From CAIZGX01 sp046048875 (GTDB taxonomy: Bacteria; Bacteroidota; Bacteroidia; Flavobacteriales_D; Sanyastnellaceae): a stretch of DNA of 64,000 bases. The notes beneath the pieces were generated by a model. The model did no database searches. It was not told the DNA's origin and saw only the letters and a list, made by a program, of their open reading frames with translations. The stretch lies in the NCBI GenBank assembly GCA_046048875.1, contig JBJOFG010000002.1:293791-357790 (forward strand), in the 5' to 3' direction. The translations under genes were made by a program, and so were the position numbers. This document shows, piece by piece, positions 39,200 through 47,873 of this stretch. Every line of letters begins with the position of its first letter. Positions within the stretch are counted from its first letter, which is position 1.

Positions 39200-40546
39200 T
39201 TAAGGTTGAAATTCGATTCGTTTGAATGACACTGCGCGTTTCGGCGCTTGTCCTTCCTTTCGTGGCATTACATAGAAAGGAACATTTGTGTAAGCATAAT
39301 GACCATTTCCATCTACCGTTTCAAAGAAAAGTCGGTAAGCACCTTCAACTGAAGGAGCGAAGAAACGTGCAGTGCTTGTGGTTTTCTTTTTGAAAAGTCC
39401 AGCAATTGGAGTTGGTGCGCTCTCTGCATCACCACCCGATTTAATGTCTCTACTTTCAGGGACAATTACCCAAGCAGATTTCAATAAATCGTTGTCTGCA
39501 TCTTTTACGAAAGCGGTTGCCTCATAAATTTCATCAGCTGTAAGCGCAATGTACTCGCCCTTCTTTTTTCCATTCACCAAAACAGAATCTAAAACAGGTG
39601 TTCTGTTCTTTACGGTACCAGGCTTCCAAATATCTTGAAGCACTTCAACCGCTTCAGAAGCATTTCCTTCAGCGGAGAACAAACCATACCAAGTAGAAGT
39701 GGTTTCTTGTTTGTGTCCCCAGAGAAACACGTAAGAACCAATGCAAAAATCTTTATCTGCCTGAATTTCTTTGGTCAAACGTTCTCTGTAAGACTTTGCT
39801 TTTTCAGAGCTGCTCTGTTCTACCGGAGCTCCCCACTTCGTTTTGGCTACCTCCCAGTGACCGTTCGGTCCCCATTCCGTGATCATGTATGGACCTTGCC
39901 AACCGAAGTTTCGAATGTTTTTTCGAACTCCAGCAATATCACCATAGGTATTCACGCAATAAACATCAATTTCCGGAGCATCACGAAGAATCAATTTCAC
40001 TTCCTTCTCATCTAATCCTGCAGTAACAGTTGAAGTTGGATGATTGGGATCTACTTGATGAATGAATTTCGCAATGTCATTAATAGCAGCCCATACACGT
40101 ATATTGGAGTAGAACAAGTCTACTTCATTTCCAATTCCCCACATCAATAGAGCCGGATGATCTTTAAATTGAAGAATAACTTTTTTGAATCCTTCCAACT
40201 GCGCTGCAACTTTCTTTTCATCGTTGTAATCGAAACCGTGACGTTCATGCTGTACCCATAGTCCTAACATAACAGTTAGTCCTTTTGAATGAGCTTCGTC
40301 TAAAACCTCTTGCGCATTGTCAGTGCTCCATGTGCGAATGGAATTTCCTCCTATCTCAATTAATTTGTCGAGTTGCACACTTCCTCCAGCTCCACGCACT
40401 TCGTATGGCTTGCCATCTCTGATCATTTGCCAAGCGCCCGAAGCATCCTGCGAGACTGTTACAGGAATTGCCTGAGAAAACGCCTCTTCCGATTTTAAGA
40501 CAATCGCCAAGGCCAAGAACAAAATAAGTATCGTCGTGTTTTTCAT
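39200..40546 (-). CDS. Clan GH-A TIM-barrel glycoside hydrolase
   Basis: The ATG at 40546 (MKNTTILILF) gives 448 residues and a proper signal peptide, while the longer reading has none. The TIM barrel (about 30-320) keeps both catalytic glutamates of clan GH-A: Glu141 in WGIGNEVD (acid/base) and Glu224 in MITEWGPNGHW (nucleophile). A C-terminal beta domain of about 110 residues follows. It resembles 'GH2 TIM-barrel' proteins that lack the GH2 sandwich domains; the exact family (GH2-like, GH5 or GH158-like) cannot be fixed by eye. It is the first gene of the minus-strand glucan operon and diverges from the binding-module gene at 40682. Confidence 0.82.
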   Translation of the reverse strand: MKNTTILILFLALAIVLKSEEAFSQAIPVTVSQDASGAWQMIRDGKPYEVRGAGGSVQLDKLIEIGGNSIRTWSTDNAQEVLDEAHSKGLTVMLGLWVQHERHGFDYNDEKKVAAQLEGFKKVILQFKDHPALLMWGIGNEVDLFYSNIRVWAAINDIAKFIHQVDPNHPTSTVTAGLDEKEVKLILRDAPEIDVYCVNTYGDIAGVRKNIRNFGWQGPYMITEWGPNGHWEVAKTKWGAPVEQSSSEKAKSYRERLTKEIQADKDFCIGSYVFLWGHKQETTSTWYGLFSAEGNASEAVEVLQDIWKPGTVKNRTPVLDSVLVNGKKKGEYIALTADEIYEATAFVKDADNDLLKSAWVIVPESRDIKSGGDAESAPTPIAGLFKKKTTSTARFFAPSVEGAYRLFFETVDGNGHYAYTNVPFYVMPRKEGQAPKRAVSFKRIEFQP

Positions 40547-40638
40547 TGAAGCTGCTTTTCTGTAGAACCAATCTTTGGCAAAGTACACCACAATAGCCAA
40601 AACATTCATTCAACAAAAACAAATGTATTAAAACCTTT

Positions 40639-40667
40639 TTGTATAAAGTACAATTTCTATAAATTAG
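40639..40667 (+). promoter_or_regulatory. Operator O1 overlapping the promoter of the binding-module gene
   Basis: The palindrome TTGTA-N5-TACAA (40639-40653) lies in the 135-bp divergent region between the TIM-barrel hydrolase and the 324-residue binding protein. Its first TTG can serve as the -33 element, with an 18-base spacer to the -7 sequence TAAATTAG (40660-40667). Two similar sites with TTGT-N7-ACAA occur beside the NrtR-type regulator gene, so this is a candidate binding site for that regulator. Confidence 0.62.
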
Positions 40668-40681
40668 CAAAAAACTAGACC

Positions 40682-41656
40682 ATGAAAAAAATTCTATTCT
40701 TACTCTTTTCGATTTTCTCGTTAAGCGCAATTGCTCAAGTTGATGTTACATTCCAAGTTGATATGAATGGTGTAACGGGATTCACCACTCCTGAAGTTAA
40801 CGGTACATTCAACGGTTGGTGCGGAAGCTGTGCACCCATGAGTGATGCAAATGGTGATGGTGTTTGGGAATTAACCATATCGCTAGCTCCTGGCGCATAT
40901 GAATACAAGTTCTCACATGACAATTGGGCTGGGCAAGAAACATTGGTTGCGGGAAGTTCTTGTACGATGACTACTGGTCCATATACCAATCGTGTATTGA
41001 ACGTAACAACTGCCGATTCTTTACCTGTGGTTTGCTGGGGAAGTTGTGCTGCTTGCGGCGAATCAGTTGGTCCATATAACATTACTTTCGTTGTTGACAT
41101 GAATGATAGTGGGGCAACATTCACCACTCCTGAGGTTAACGGAACGTTCAACAACTGGTGTGGAGGATGTGCTCCAATGAGTGATTCCAATGGAGATAAC
41201 GTATGGGAAATCACTATCGCCTTGAACACTGGTATTTATGAATACAAATACGCTTACGATACGTGGGCTGGTTCAGAGGCTTTAGTGGCAGGAGATCCAT
41301 GTACGGTAACCAATTCAGGATTTACGAATAGAAGTTTAGAAGTGACAGAAAACCTGGTTATGGATACTGTTTGTTACGGTAGCTGTTTAAGTTGCGGAGG
41401 CATCAATGTTACGGAGGAAACTGCAGAAGGATTTTCAATTTATCCAAACCCGGTTCAAAATTCATTCATGATTCAAAGTTCAAACTTGGTAAAGTCAATT
41501 TCAATTCTAGACAACACTGGAAAGAGAATTGAACTTCCAACAGTGGCTTTGAACAACAATGTTCAAGTGAATACGGAGTCTCTTCCAACAGGAATTTATC
41601 ACGTGCAAGTTATTACAGCGAATGGTGCTGCTACTCAACGTTTCGTGAAGTTCTAA
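40682..41656 (+). CDS. T9SS protein with two cysteine-rich carbohydrate-binding-like modules
   Basis: The 324-residue product has a signal peptide (about 1-18). Two modules of about 110 residues (about 19-122 and 131-240) share VTFQVDMN, FTTPEVNGTFNGWCG, APMSDANGDGVWE, YEYKF and VCWGSCAACG. The fold is probably an E-set/starch-binding-like sandwich (resembling CBM20/CBM48), with two cysteine pairs that could form disulfides. A type A T9SS sorting domain follows (about 250-324, IYPNPVQNSFMI). It is likely a surface glycan-binding protein. Six related modules occur in the neighbour at 42564. Confidence 0.85.
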   Translation: MKKILFLLFSIFSLSAIAQVDVTFQVDMNGVTGFTTPEVNGTFNGWCGSCAPMSDANGDGVWELTISLAPGAYEYKFSHDNWAGQETLVAGSSCTMTTGPYTNRVLNVTTADSLPVVCWGSCAACGESVGPYNITFVVDMNDSGATFTTPEVNGTFNNWCGGCAPMSDSNGDNVWEITIALNTGIYEYKYAYDTWAGSEALVAGDPCTVTNSGFTNRSLEVTENLVMDTVCYGSCLSCGGINVTEETAEGFSIYPNPVQNSFMIQSSNLVKSISILDNTGKRIELPTVALNNNVQVNTESLPTGIYHVQVITANGAATQRFVKF

Positions 41657-41662
41657 GAAAAT

Positions 41663-42406
41663 TTAAAACTCGAACACAAACCCTTTGTCGCGATACTGTT
41701 TATACAGTTTCGCGTCGAAGCTGTAAAGACTAGAAGGACGGTGACGCACATTTTGTTGTGACTCATCCAAACGTTTCAAGAATTTCAATCCATTGATCTT
41801 CTTTCTAAAATTGCCCTTGTCGAATTCACGCTGCAAAATCGTTTCGAAAATTGCTTGGAATTCGGTAAGGGTAAATTTTTCTGGAAGAACCTGGCTCCAC
41901 AAAGGCTCTGCGACGATAATATCCTTCAACGCACTGTAGCTTTCGTGCAAAATTTCTTTGTGATCGAAAGCCAATTTCGGTATACGCTTTATGCTGTGCC
42001 ATTTGGTTTGCTTCGCCCATTTAGAAGGAAGCGGATTAATATCCATCAATTCTACTAAGGCTATATATCCGACAGTTATAACACGTCCTAGAGGGTGTCG
42101 ATTTACTTTGCCGAACGTATGCACTTGTCTCATACTAACGTCTGACAAAGAAGTAAGATCATTCAATACGCGTTTAGCAGAATCATCAAGATCTTCATAC
42201 GGATAGACTAAATCTCCCGGAAGTGCCCAATAATCTTGGTAAGGATCTGTTCCGCGTTGAATAAGAAGCACCTTCAATTCCCTCTCGTGGTATCCAAAAA
42301 TGACACAGTCAACCGAGAAAGCAGATTTAAAAAATTCGTCAATAGGAATAGAGTAGATATCATCTTGCTCAATTCTCGTCTTCGATATTTTTTTTGAAAT
42401 TCCCAT
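41663..42406 (-). CDS. NrtR-type Nudix transcriptional regulator
   Basis: The 247-residue product has an N-terminal Nudix domain (about 25-160, VDCVIFGYHERELKVLLIQRG, YWALPGDLVYPYEDLDDSA). A C-terminal winged-helix domain follows (about 170-245, FTLTEFQAIFETILQREFDKGNFRKK). The Nudix box is degraded: where active enzymes have REUXEEXG this protein reads KRVLNDLT, so it has lost the metal-binding glutamates and is probably a ligand sensor. Relatives in Bacteroides regulate sugar utilisation. It sits inside the glucan locus, convergent with the 324-residue gene (6 bp) and divergent from the 990-residue one, beside two copies of a palindromic site. Confidence 0.88.
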   Translation of the reverse strand: MGISKKISKTRIEQDDIYSIPIDEFFKSAFSVDCVIFGYHERELKVLLIQRGTDPYQDYWALPGDLVYPYEDLDDSAKRVLNDLTSLSDVSMRQVHTFGKVNRHPLGRVITVGYIALVELMDINPLPSKWAKQTKWHSIKRIPKLAFDHKEILHESYSALKDIIVAEPLWSQVLPEKFTLTEFQAIFETILQREFDKGNFRKKINGLKFLKRLDESQQNVRHRPSSLYSFDAKLYKQYRDKGFVFEF

Positions 42407-42449
42407 TTCGCAAATTTTAGCGAAAATAACCGAGATTCAACAGGACTTT

Positions 42450-42464
42450 TTGTAAAAATCACAA
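42450..42464. promoter_or_regulatory. Operator O2 in the regulator/binding-array divergent region
   Basis: TTGTA-N5-CACAA is a near palindrome matching O1 in the outer TTGT and ACAA arms, and it is preceded by the same CTTTT run. It lies 44 bp upstream of the regulator start codon, so it could mediate autoregulation. A separate 6-bp inverted repeat, TTTCGC/GCGAAA (42406-42425), overlaps the regulator's start codon. Confidence 0.55.
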
Positions 42465-42514
42465 TTTTTTCAAAAAAAAATTATCTCAAATAAATTCTAT
42501 TGGCAACTACCTTT

Positions 42515-42543
42515 TTGTAAAACAAACAATTAGTGTATATTAG
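42515..42543 (+). promoter_or_regulatory. Operator O3 overlapping the promoter of the binding-array gene
   Basis: TTGTA-N5-AACAA (42515-42529) keeps the TTGT-N7-ACAA pattern and the CTTTTTGTA start seen in O1. Its TTG is followed after 18 bases by TATATTAG (42536-42543), the same spacer and nearly the same -7 box as at O1. The start codon follows at 42564. Confidence 0.6.
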
Positions 42544-42563
42544 CCTCACCTAAAAACAAAATT

Positions 42564-45536
42564 ATGTTTAAAAAATTACTCTTCTTTATTTTCATTTCCC
42601 TCTGTATGGTGAGCGAAATGAGTGCATTCAACGTAACCTTCAGTGTTGACATGTCGAATGTTTCTGGATTTACAACCCCCTCTGTGAATGGCTCATTCAG
42701 TGGATGGTGCGGAAATTGTCATAACATGACAGACGCTAACAGCGATGGAATTTGGGAGGTAACTCTTGATCTTCCAGCAGGTAACTACGAATACAAGTTC
42801 GCCTACGACAACTGGGCGGGACAGGAAAATCTTACTCCAGGATCTACTTGCACCCTAACAACTGGTGCATTTACAAATCGTACGCTATCTGTATCTGGTG
42901 ACTCTACATTACCAACTGTTTGTTGGGGAAGTTGCACGGCTTGTAACGTTTTACCTCAGTCTTATGATGTCACATTCCAAGTAGATATGCAAAACGTTTC
43001 TGGATTCACTACTCCAGAAGTCAACGGAACATTCAACGGATGGTGCGGAAACTGCAATGCTATGACTGATGCAAATGCTGATGGCATTTGGGAAGTAACA
43101 GTGAATATCCCAGCGGGTAACTACGAATACAAATTCGCTTACGATTCTTGGACGGGTCAAGAAAACTTGACGCCAGGTTCTTCTTGTACTATGACTACAG
43201 GTGGATTCACCAATCGTACTTTGAGTCTTTCAGCCAATACAACTTTACCTGTTGTTTGTTGGGAAAGCTGCGCAGCTTGTTCTGTAAACACAACTCCTGG
43301 TTGCACAGACATGAATGCTGTAAACTATAATCCAGCTGCCGGTACTAACGACGGTTCTTGCTTGTTCGCAACGAACTTCAATGTAGACATGAATTGTACT
43401 GATCCTTTCACCAATGTTTACATCACTGGTCCTTGGTGCGGATGGTGCGGCGCTGATACGTACAACCTCCTTACAGACTCTAACGGCGACGGAATCTACA
43501 ATGTTACTGTAAACCTTGCTGCTGGAAACGTTGAATATAAATACATGGTTGACAACTGGGCTTCACAAGAAAACCTTGTTGACGATGTTCAAAACGGTGG
43601 CACTTGTGCTCCTATCACCGATGGTGCGAACTACGCAAACAGACAAATTGTAGTTGGAACAACAACCAACGATACATACGGAAAATGTTCTTCTTGCAGT
43701 GGAGTTGTTACTGACCCTTGCGATTTACTGACCGTAGCATTCGATGATGCAGGTTCCCTATCTTCATGGACCGCTATCGCAGATGCAACTCTTCCAGAGG
43801 CTTCAATGACTTGGGACGCTACAGGTGCTTTGCGCATCAGCGGTTCAAACACATCTACAGCTATCGGAAAAGCATACATCTTCCAATACTTGAACAACGC
43901 CGTGAACTACAACGGTAACTCTACTGTTGAACTTGAATTCGACGTAAAATCTGTTGGTGCTTTAGTTGGAACAGCTTTACACCTTCAAACTGAATTCCCA
44001 GGTACTGGTGTAACCAATACTTTCGATATTCAAAACGCAGGTATCAACGAAAACACATGGACGCACTATACCTACACATTCAACGGTGTAACTGCTGCGT
44101 CTTTATTCCGCATGCACTTTAACATGGCGGCAGGAGCATTCCTTGGTGCAGGTGGAACACTTCTCATCGACAACATCGAATTGAATTGCTTCACTCCAAC
44201 AGTTATTCCTGGTTGTACAGATCCAACAGCTTTGAACTACAACGCTGCTGCAACTGAAGATGACGGTTCTTGTACTTACCCAGTAACGTATAATGTAACA
44301 TTCCAAGTGGATATGCAAAACGTTACAGGATTCACTACTCCGGAAGTAAATGGAACATTCAATAACTGGTGTGGTGGTTGTGCTCCAATGACCGATGCTA
44401 ACGCAGATGGTATTTGGGAACTAACCATTCCACTTTCTGCAGGTTCATATGAATTCAAATACGCTTACGACGCATGGGCTGGATCAGAGACACTTACCGA
44501 AGGTAGCTCTTGTACGGTGACAAACTTCGGTTTCACCAACCGTACGTTAAACGTGAATGCAGATGTAACGCTTCCTGTTGTTTGTTGGGCTAGCTGCACA
44601 AGCTGCGATCAAGCTCCAGTTACTTACAACGTAACCTTCCAAGTAGATATGCAAAACGTTTCTGGATTTACTACTCCGGAAGTAAACGGTACGTTCAACG
44701 GATGGTGCGGTGGTTGTTTCACAATGACCGATACAAACGGTGACAACATTTGGGAAGCAACAACTCAAATCGCTGCGGGTAACTACGAATTCAAATTTGC
44801 ATACGATTCTTGGGCTGGTTCAGAGCAATTGAATCCAGCCGACGCTTGTACAATTACAACTGGTGGATTCACAAACCGTTCTTTGGTGGTGTCTTCAGAT
44901 GTAGTTCTTCCTGTTGTTTGTTGGGCTAGCTGCACAGATTGCGGAAGCGTTGCAACTCCGGTTGATGTTACTTTCCAAGTTGACATGTCACAGTATCTTG
45001 GTTCATTTACTACTCCTGAAGTGAACGGTACATTCAACGGATGGTGCGGTGGTTGTGCTCCAATGACCGATGCCAACGGAGATAACAAATGGGAAATCAC
45101 TATTCCTCTAACACCTGGTACTTATGAGTACAAGTTCGCATTCGATTCATGGGCAGGACAAGAAAACCTCGTTAACGGATCTACTTGTACTGTCACTACC
45201 GATAATTTCACGAACCGTGTTATTACTGTTACAGATGCTGAAACACTTCCTGCTGTATGTTGGGAAAGCTGCGAGTTATGTATAGACTTCGTAAACGAAA
45301 CTTCTAACAACCTTTCAGTTTATCCAAACCCATCGAACGGAAACATTCGTATCAACAGCAACTTAGCTCTTCCTTACAACATCGAAGTATTCGATCTTTC
45401 AGGAAGAAAAGTTCAAGACATGAAAGTGTTCCAATCAAATACTGAAATCAATTTGGAAAACCTTTCGAAAGGAGCTTACCAAATCAGAGTTTCCAATAAC
45501 TTCAATAGCGTTCGCGAGACCGTTATTATTCAATAA
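42564..45536 (+). CDS. T9SS protein with six cysteine-rich binding modules
   Basis: The 990-residue product has a signal peptide (about 1-21). Modules of about 105 residues lie near 22-127, 130-240, 577-685, 690-797 and 802-905, each with VTFQVDM, TTPEVNGTFNGWCG, APMTDANGD and CW-SC--C. A sixth, divergent copy (about 270-380, WCGWCGADTYNLL) is followed by a jelly-roll module (about 385-550). Two GCTDPTALNYN-type linkers punctuate the chain. A type A T9SS sorting domain ends it (VYPNPSNGNIRINS). There is no catalytic motif, so it is probably a long surface adhesin for glucan. Its stop overlaps the start of the GH16 gene (TAATG). Confidence 0.87.
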   Translation: MFKKLLFFIFISLCMVSEMSAFNVTFSVDMSNVSGFTTPSVNGSFSGWCGNCHNMTDANSDGIWEVTLDLPAGNYEYKFAYDNWAGQENLTPGSTCTLTTGAFTNRTLSVSGDSTLPTVCWGSCTACNVLPQSYDVTFQVDMQNVSGFTTPEVNGTFNGWCGNCNAMTDANADGIWEVTVNIPAGNYEYKFAYDSWTGQENLTPGSSCTMTTGGFTNRTLSLSANTTLPVVCWESCAACSVNTTPGCTDMNAVNYNPAAGTNDGSCLFATNFNVDMNCTDPFTNVYITGPWCGWCGADTYNLLTDSNGDGIYNVTVNLAAGNVEYKYMVDNWASQENLVDDVQNGGTCAPITDGANYANRQIVVGTTTNDTYGKCSSCSGVVTDPCDLLTVAFDDAGSLSSWTAIADATLPEASMTWDATGALRISGSNTSTAIGKAYIFQYLNNAVNYNGNSTVELEFDVKSVGALVGTALHLQTEFPGTGVTNTFDIQNAGINENTWTHYTYTFNGVTAASLFRMHFNMAAGAFLGAGGTLLIDNIELNCFTPTVIPGCTDPTALNYNAAATEDDGSCTYPVTYNVTFQVDMQNVTGFTTPEVNGTFNNWCGGCAPMTDANADGIWELTIPLSAGSYEFKYAYDAWAGSETLTEGSSCTVTNFGFTNRTLNVNADVTLPVVCWASCTSCDQAPVTYNVTFQVDMQNVSGFTTPEVNGTFNGWCGGCFTMTDTNGDNIWEATTQIAAGNYEFKFAYDSWAGSEQLNPADACTITTGGFTNRSLVVSSDVVLPVVCWASCTDCGSVATPVDVTFQVDMSQYLGSFTTPEVNGTFNGWCGGCAPMTDANGDNKWEITIPLTPGTYEYKFAFDSWAGQENLVNGSTCTVTTDNFTNRVITVTDAETLPAVCWESCELCIDFVNETSNNLSVYPNPSNGNIRINSNLALPYNIEVFDLSGRKVQDMKVFQSNTEINLENLSKGAYQIRVSNNFNSVRETVIIQ

Positions 45537-46561
45537 TGAAAAGTAAATTATTCTTGTTCGTCTTTGCGTGTGGCTTCGGCCACGCGCAAGGGCAAACATG
45601 GAACCTTATCTGGTCCGATGAGTTCAACGGTTCAACCATTGACAACACCAAATGGACCCACGAATTAGGCACTGGCAATTGGGGTTGGGGAAACAACGAA
45701 CTTCAATACTACACAGCCAGCACCAACAATAGCTTCGTTACGAACAACGAACTTCATATCCTTGCCAAAGAGCAAGTCATTAACAACAGTAATTATTCTT
45801 CCGCTCGTCTAATTACTAAAGACAAATTCTCTTTCCAATACGGGAAGGTAGAAGGGCGTTTAAAAGCACCCGCTGGACAAGGTCTTTGGCCTGCCTTCTG
45901 GATGCTCGGACAAAATATCGATGACGTTAGCTGGCCACAATGTGGTGAGATTGACATCATGGAACACGTGAACAACAACGCCTACATTAATGGCACCGTT
46001 CACTACAACAATAACGGACATGTATACCAAGGCGGACAATACTATACCAATGTTGAAGAATACCACGTCTATTCAATCGTTTGGAATCCGACCTCAATTC
46101 GTTTTTATGTAGATGGAAATATCTACTACACGAAAAACATTTTAAACAACGTTGGCGGTACCGAAGAATTTCACAATGAATTCTTCTTTATACTCAATGT
46201 GGCAGTTGGTGGAAACTGGCCTGGAAGTCCTGACGCTACTACAGTATTCCCTGCAGAAATGACCGTAGATTACATTCGTGTTTATCAGCAAAACACCGTT
46301 GATGTTGAAGAAGAAACTGCTCAAGAAATCAATTGCTACCCGAATCCAGCAAACAACGTATTTAACGTTGAAAACCCTTTTCTTTCTCCAACATTCACCT
46401 GTAAGATTTTCGCGCTAGACGGAAGACTTATTTATGCTGAATCCTCTCAAGATCGAACCACACACATCCCTTGCTCAGACTGGACCAACGGCATGTACTT
46501 CGTGGAATGCACAAATCCTCAAGGTCAGTCTTTAAAAAAGCTTTTCTTAATTCAGAATTAG
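45536..46561 (+). CDS. Secreted GH16 endo-beta-glucanase (laminarinase-like) with T9SS domain
   Basis: The 341-residue product has a signal peptide (about 1-18) and a single GH16 domain (about 20-260). The catalytic motif is EIDIME, with Glu138 as nucleophile, Asp140, and Glu143 as acid/base. Flanking motifs include WSDEFNGSTIDNTKW, NNELQYYT, GLWPAFWMLG and WPGSPDATTVFPAEM. This is the usual bacterial laminarinase layout, cutting beta-1,3- or mixed-link glucan outside the cell. A type A T9SS sorting domain (about 270-341, CYPNPANNVFNVEN) anchors it. Translation is coupled to the binding-array gene by a TAATG overlap. Confidence 0.92.
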   Translation: MKSKLFLFVFACGFGHAQGQTWNLIWSDEFNGSTIDNTKWTHELGTGNWGWGNNELQYYTASTNNSFVTNNELHILAKEQVINNSNYSSARLITKDKFSFQYGKVEGRLKAPAGQGLWPAFWMLGQNIDDVSWPQCGEIDIMEHVNNNAYINGTVHYNNNGHVYQGGQYYTNVEEYHVYSIVWNPTSIRFYVDGNIYYTKNILNNVGGTEEFHNEFFFILNVAVGGNWPGSPDATTVFPAEMTVDYIRVYQQNTVDVEEETAQEINCYPNPANNVFNVENPFLSPTFTCKIFALDGRLIYAESSQDRTTHIPCSDWTNGMYFVECTNPQGQSLKKLFLIQN

Positions 46562-46567
46562 GACGAT

Positions 46568-46702
46568 ACTTCGTAAGATTCTACGAAAGATGTTTCACAA
46601 GATACTTCGAAAGATTTTCTCCTTAGAAGTCCTCTCCTTTGCGAAGCAATCTTTGTATAACAATCTTTGTTTAACAATCTTTGATTCATCAATCTTTGCG
46701 CA
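46568..46702. repeat. Mini-hairpin array A (12- to 15-nt units, AAGAT/ATCTT spacers)
   Basis: Four units with an exact 12-base period (46568-46615) consist of a 7-base mini-palindrome (AC-TTC-GT, TC-TAC-GA, GT-TTC-AC, AC-TTC-GA) followed by AAGAT. After a 24-base gap, a second set (46640-46702) has TGC-GAA-GCA, TGT-ATA-ACA, TGT-TTA-ACA, TGA-TTCA-TCA and TGCGCA, each separated by ATCTT, the complement of AAGAT. Arms differ but pair in all units except the fourth, which is imperfect. The array fills the space after the GH16 gene and supplies the last codons of the TlpA-like gene. Confidence 0.85.
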
Positions 46703-47873
46703 GTAATATTGTTACCGCATCCTCAATCTCCTTCGTGTGCTCCAAATAATGAACCCCCGTTCCAGGTCCATAGAAACCCGTCCAAACCTTCTTCACCTTT
46801 CCATCTTTACCAATCAAGATTAACGTTGGAAAAGACATCACGTGATTCAATTGTGAAAACACAAGCGCAGCAGATTTCTGCGGCGATTCTGCACCACTTC
46901 CTAAATAGACCGGATAAGGCAAAGCCATTTGCTTCGCTTGAGAATTAATGCGTGTAAACGAAACTTGCTTGTCTGTTCCACGTTCGAAGGAAACAGGCAC
47001 CACCTGAAGCCCTTGCGCAGCGTACTTTTCATACATTGACTTCACAAATCGTGATTCATCGGTGCAATTCGGACACCACGTTCCCATGATCTGAACCAAG
47101 GTCACTTTACCCTTCCAATCCCTCTCACCGAACGAACGTTCGGTTTTAGAATCGACATCCAATTTCAACTTTAAAACTTCCTTCGGATCTTTCATCCAAG
47201 TAAGCTCATCGGCCTTGCGCAATTCGAAAGTAGCATCCGCTTCGCCCTTGAATTTCGTCGCATAATGCTTGCCGCTCATGAATACGCCTTCAATCTTATT
47301 GTCTATCAACTGTGCCGCTAAGTAGAACAAATGTGTTCCGTCAAAAGCCGATAAATAAAACCGATTGTTTTCAAACGGCTCACCCTGCAAGTAGCGATAG
47401 TCGCCTGTTTCAGTCAGCACCGTTCCGTAGACAACAGACTCCTCGCGTATTGCCGCCATATCCAAAATGGCAGGCACCGTGTCGTCTTCAAAAACTATTT
47501 TATATTTCAAATGCACGGGGACATGCACCTTGGTATCGAACTCGCGAATTCTATTATTCACGATTTGAAAAGGAATGCGATAATCTCCTGATCGCGTCGG
47601 GTCCACCCATTCGCCGGTAACAATTCCCTTCTCCTTTTTCCCTTCGAAATAGGTATTGAAAAGAGGAAGACTCGACTTGAAGGTCGAGTCTTTTCCCCAT
47701 TTAATTTCAATTGGAATGCGCTCAGCGCCATTCACGATTTCCCACTGAGTATCTGTCTTCAATTCAATGCGACAAGGGATGCTTTTATCTTCAACCTTAA
47801 ACACAATCAGATGCGATTGTGAAAAAACACTACCGCTGAAAGCAGCGAAAAACAAGAGCATCCAAGCCTTCAT
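46689..47873 (-). CDS. TlpA-like thioredoxin-fold disulfide oxidoreductase
   Basis: The 394-residue product has a signal peptide (about 1-18, ending VFSQ). A beta-rich N-terminal region of about 220 residues precedes a TlpA/AhpC-type thioredoxin domain (about 250-390). The redox motif is CPNC in MGTWCPNCTDESRFVK. A periplasmic thiol-disulfide role is likely. The start overlaps the stop of the aldehyde dehydrogenase by one base. The stop codon and last residues lie inside mini-hairpin array A, so the C-terminus may be recent. Confidence 0.87.
   Translation of the reverse strand: MKAWMLLFFAAFSGSVFSQSHLIVFKVEDKSIPCRIELKTDTQWEIVNGAERIPIEIKWGKDSTFKSSLPLFNTYFEGKKEKGIVTGEWVDPTRSGDYRIPFQIVNNRIREFDTKVHVPVHLKYKIVFEDDTVPAILDMAAIREESVVYGTVLTETGDYRYLQGEPFENNRFYLSAFDGTHLFYLAAQLIDNKIEGVFMSGKHYATKFKGEADATFELRKADELTWMKDPKEVLKLKLDVDSKTERSFGERDWKGKVTLVQIMGTWCPNCTDESRFVKSMYEKYAAQGLQVVPVSFERGTDKQVSFTRINSQAKQMALPYPVYLGSGAESPQKSAALVFSQLNHVMSFPTLILIGKDGKVKKVWTGFYGPGTGVHYLEHTKEIEDAVTILLRKD

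Noticed and set aside
46568..46702. Hairpin arrays as ordinary intrinsic terminators
   Set aside because: They hold many short stems without a following T-run, occur inside coding sequence, and keep a strict period.
47312..47620. Plus-strand frame opposite the TlpA-like gene
   Set aside because: No recognisable domain and it lies wholly inside a supported gene.
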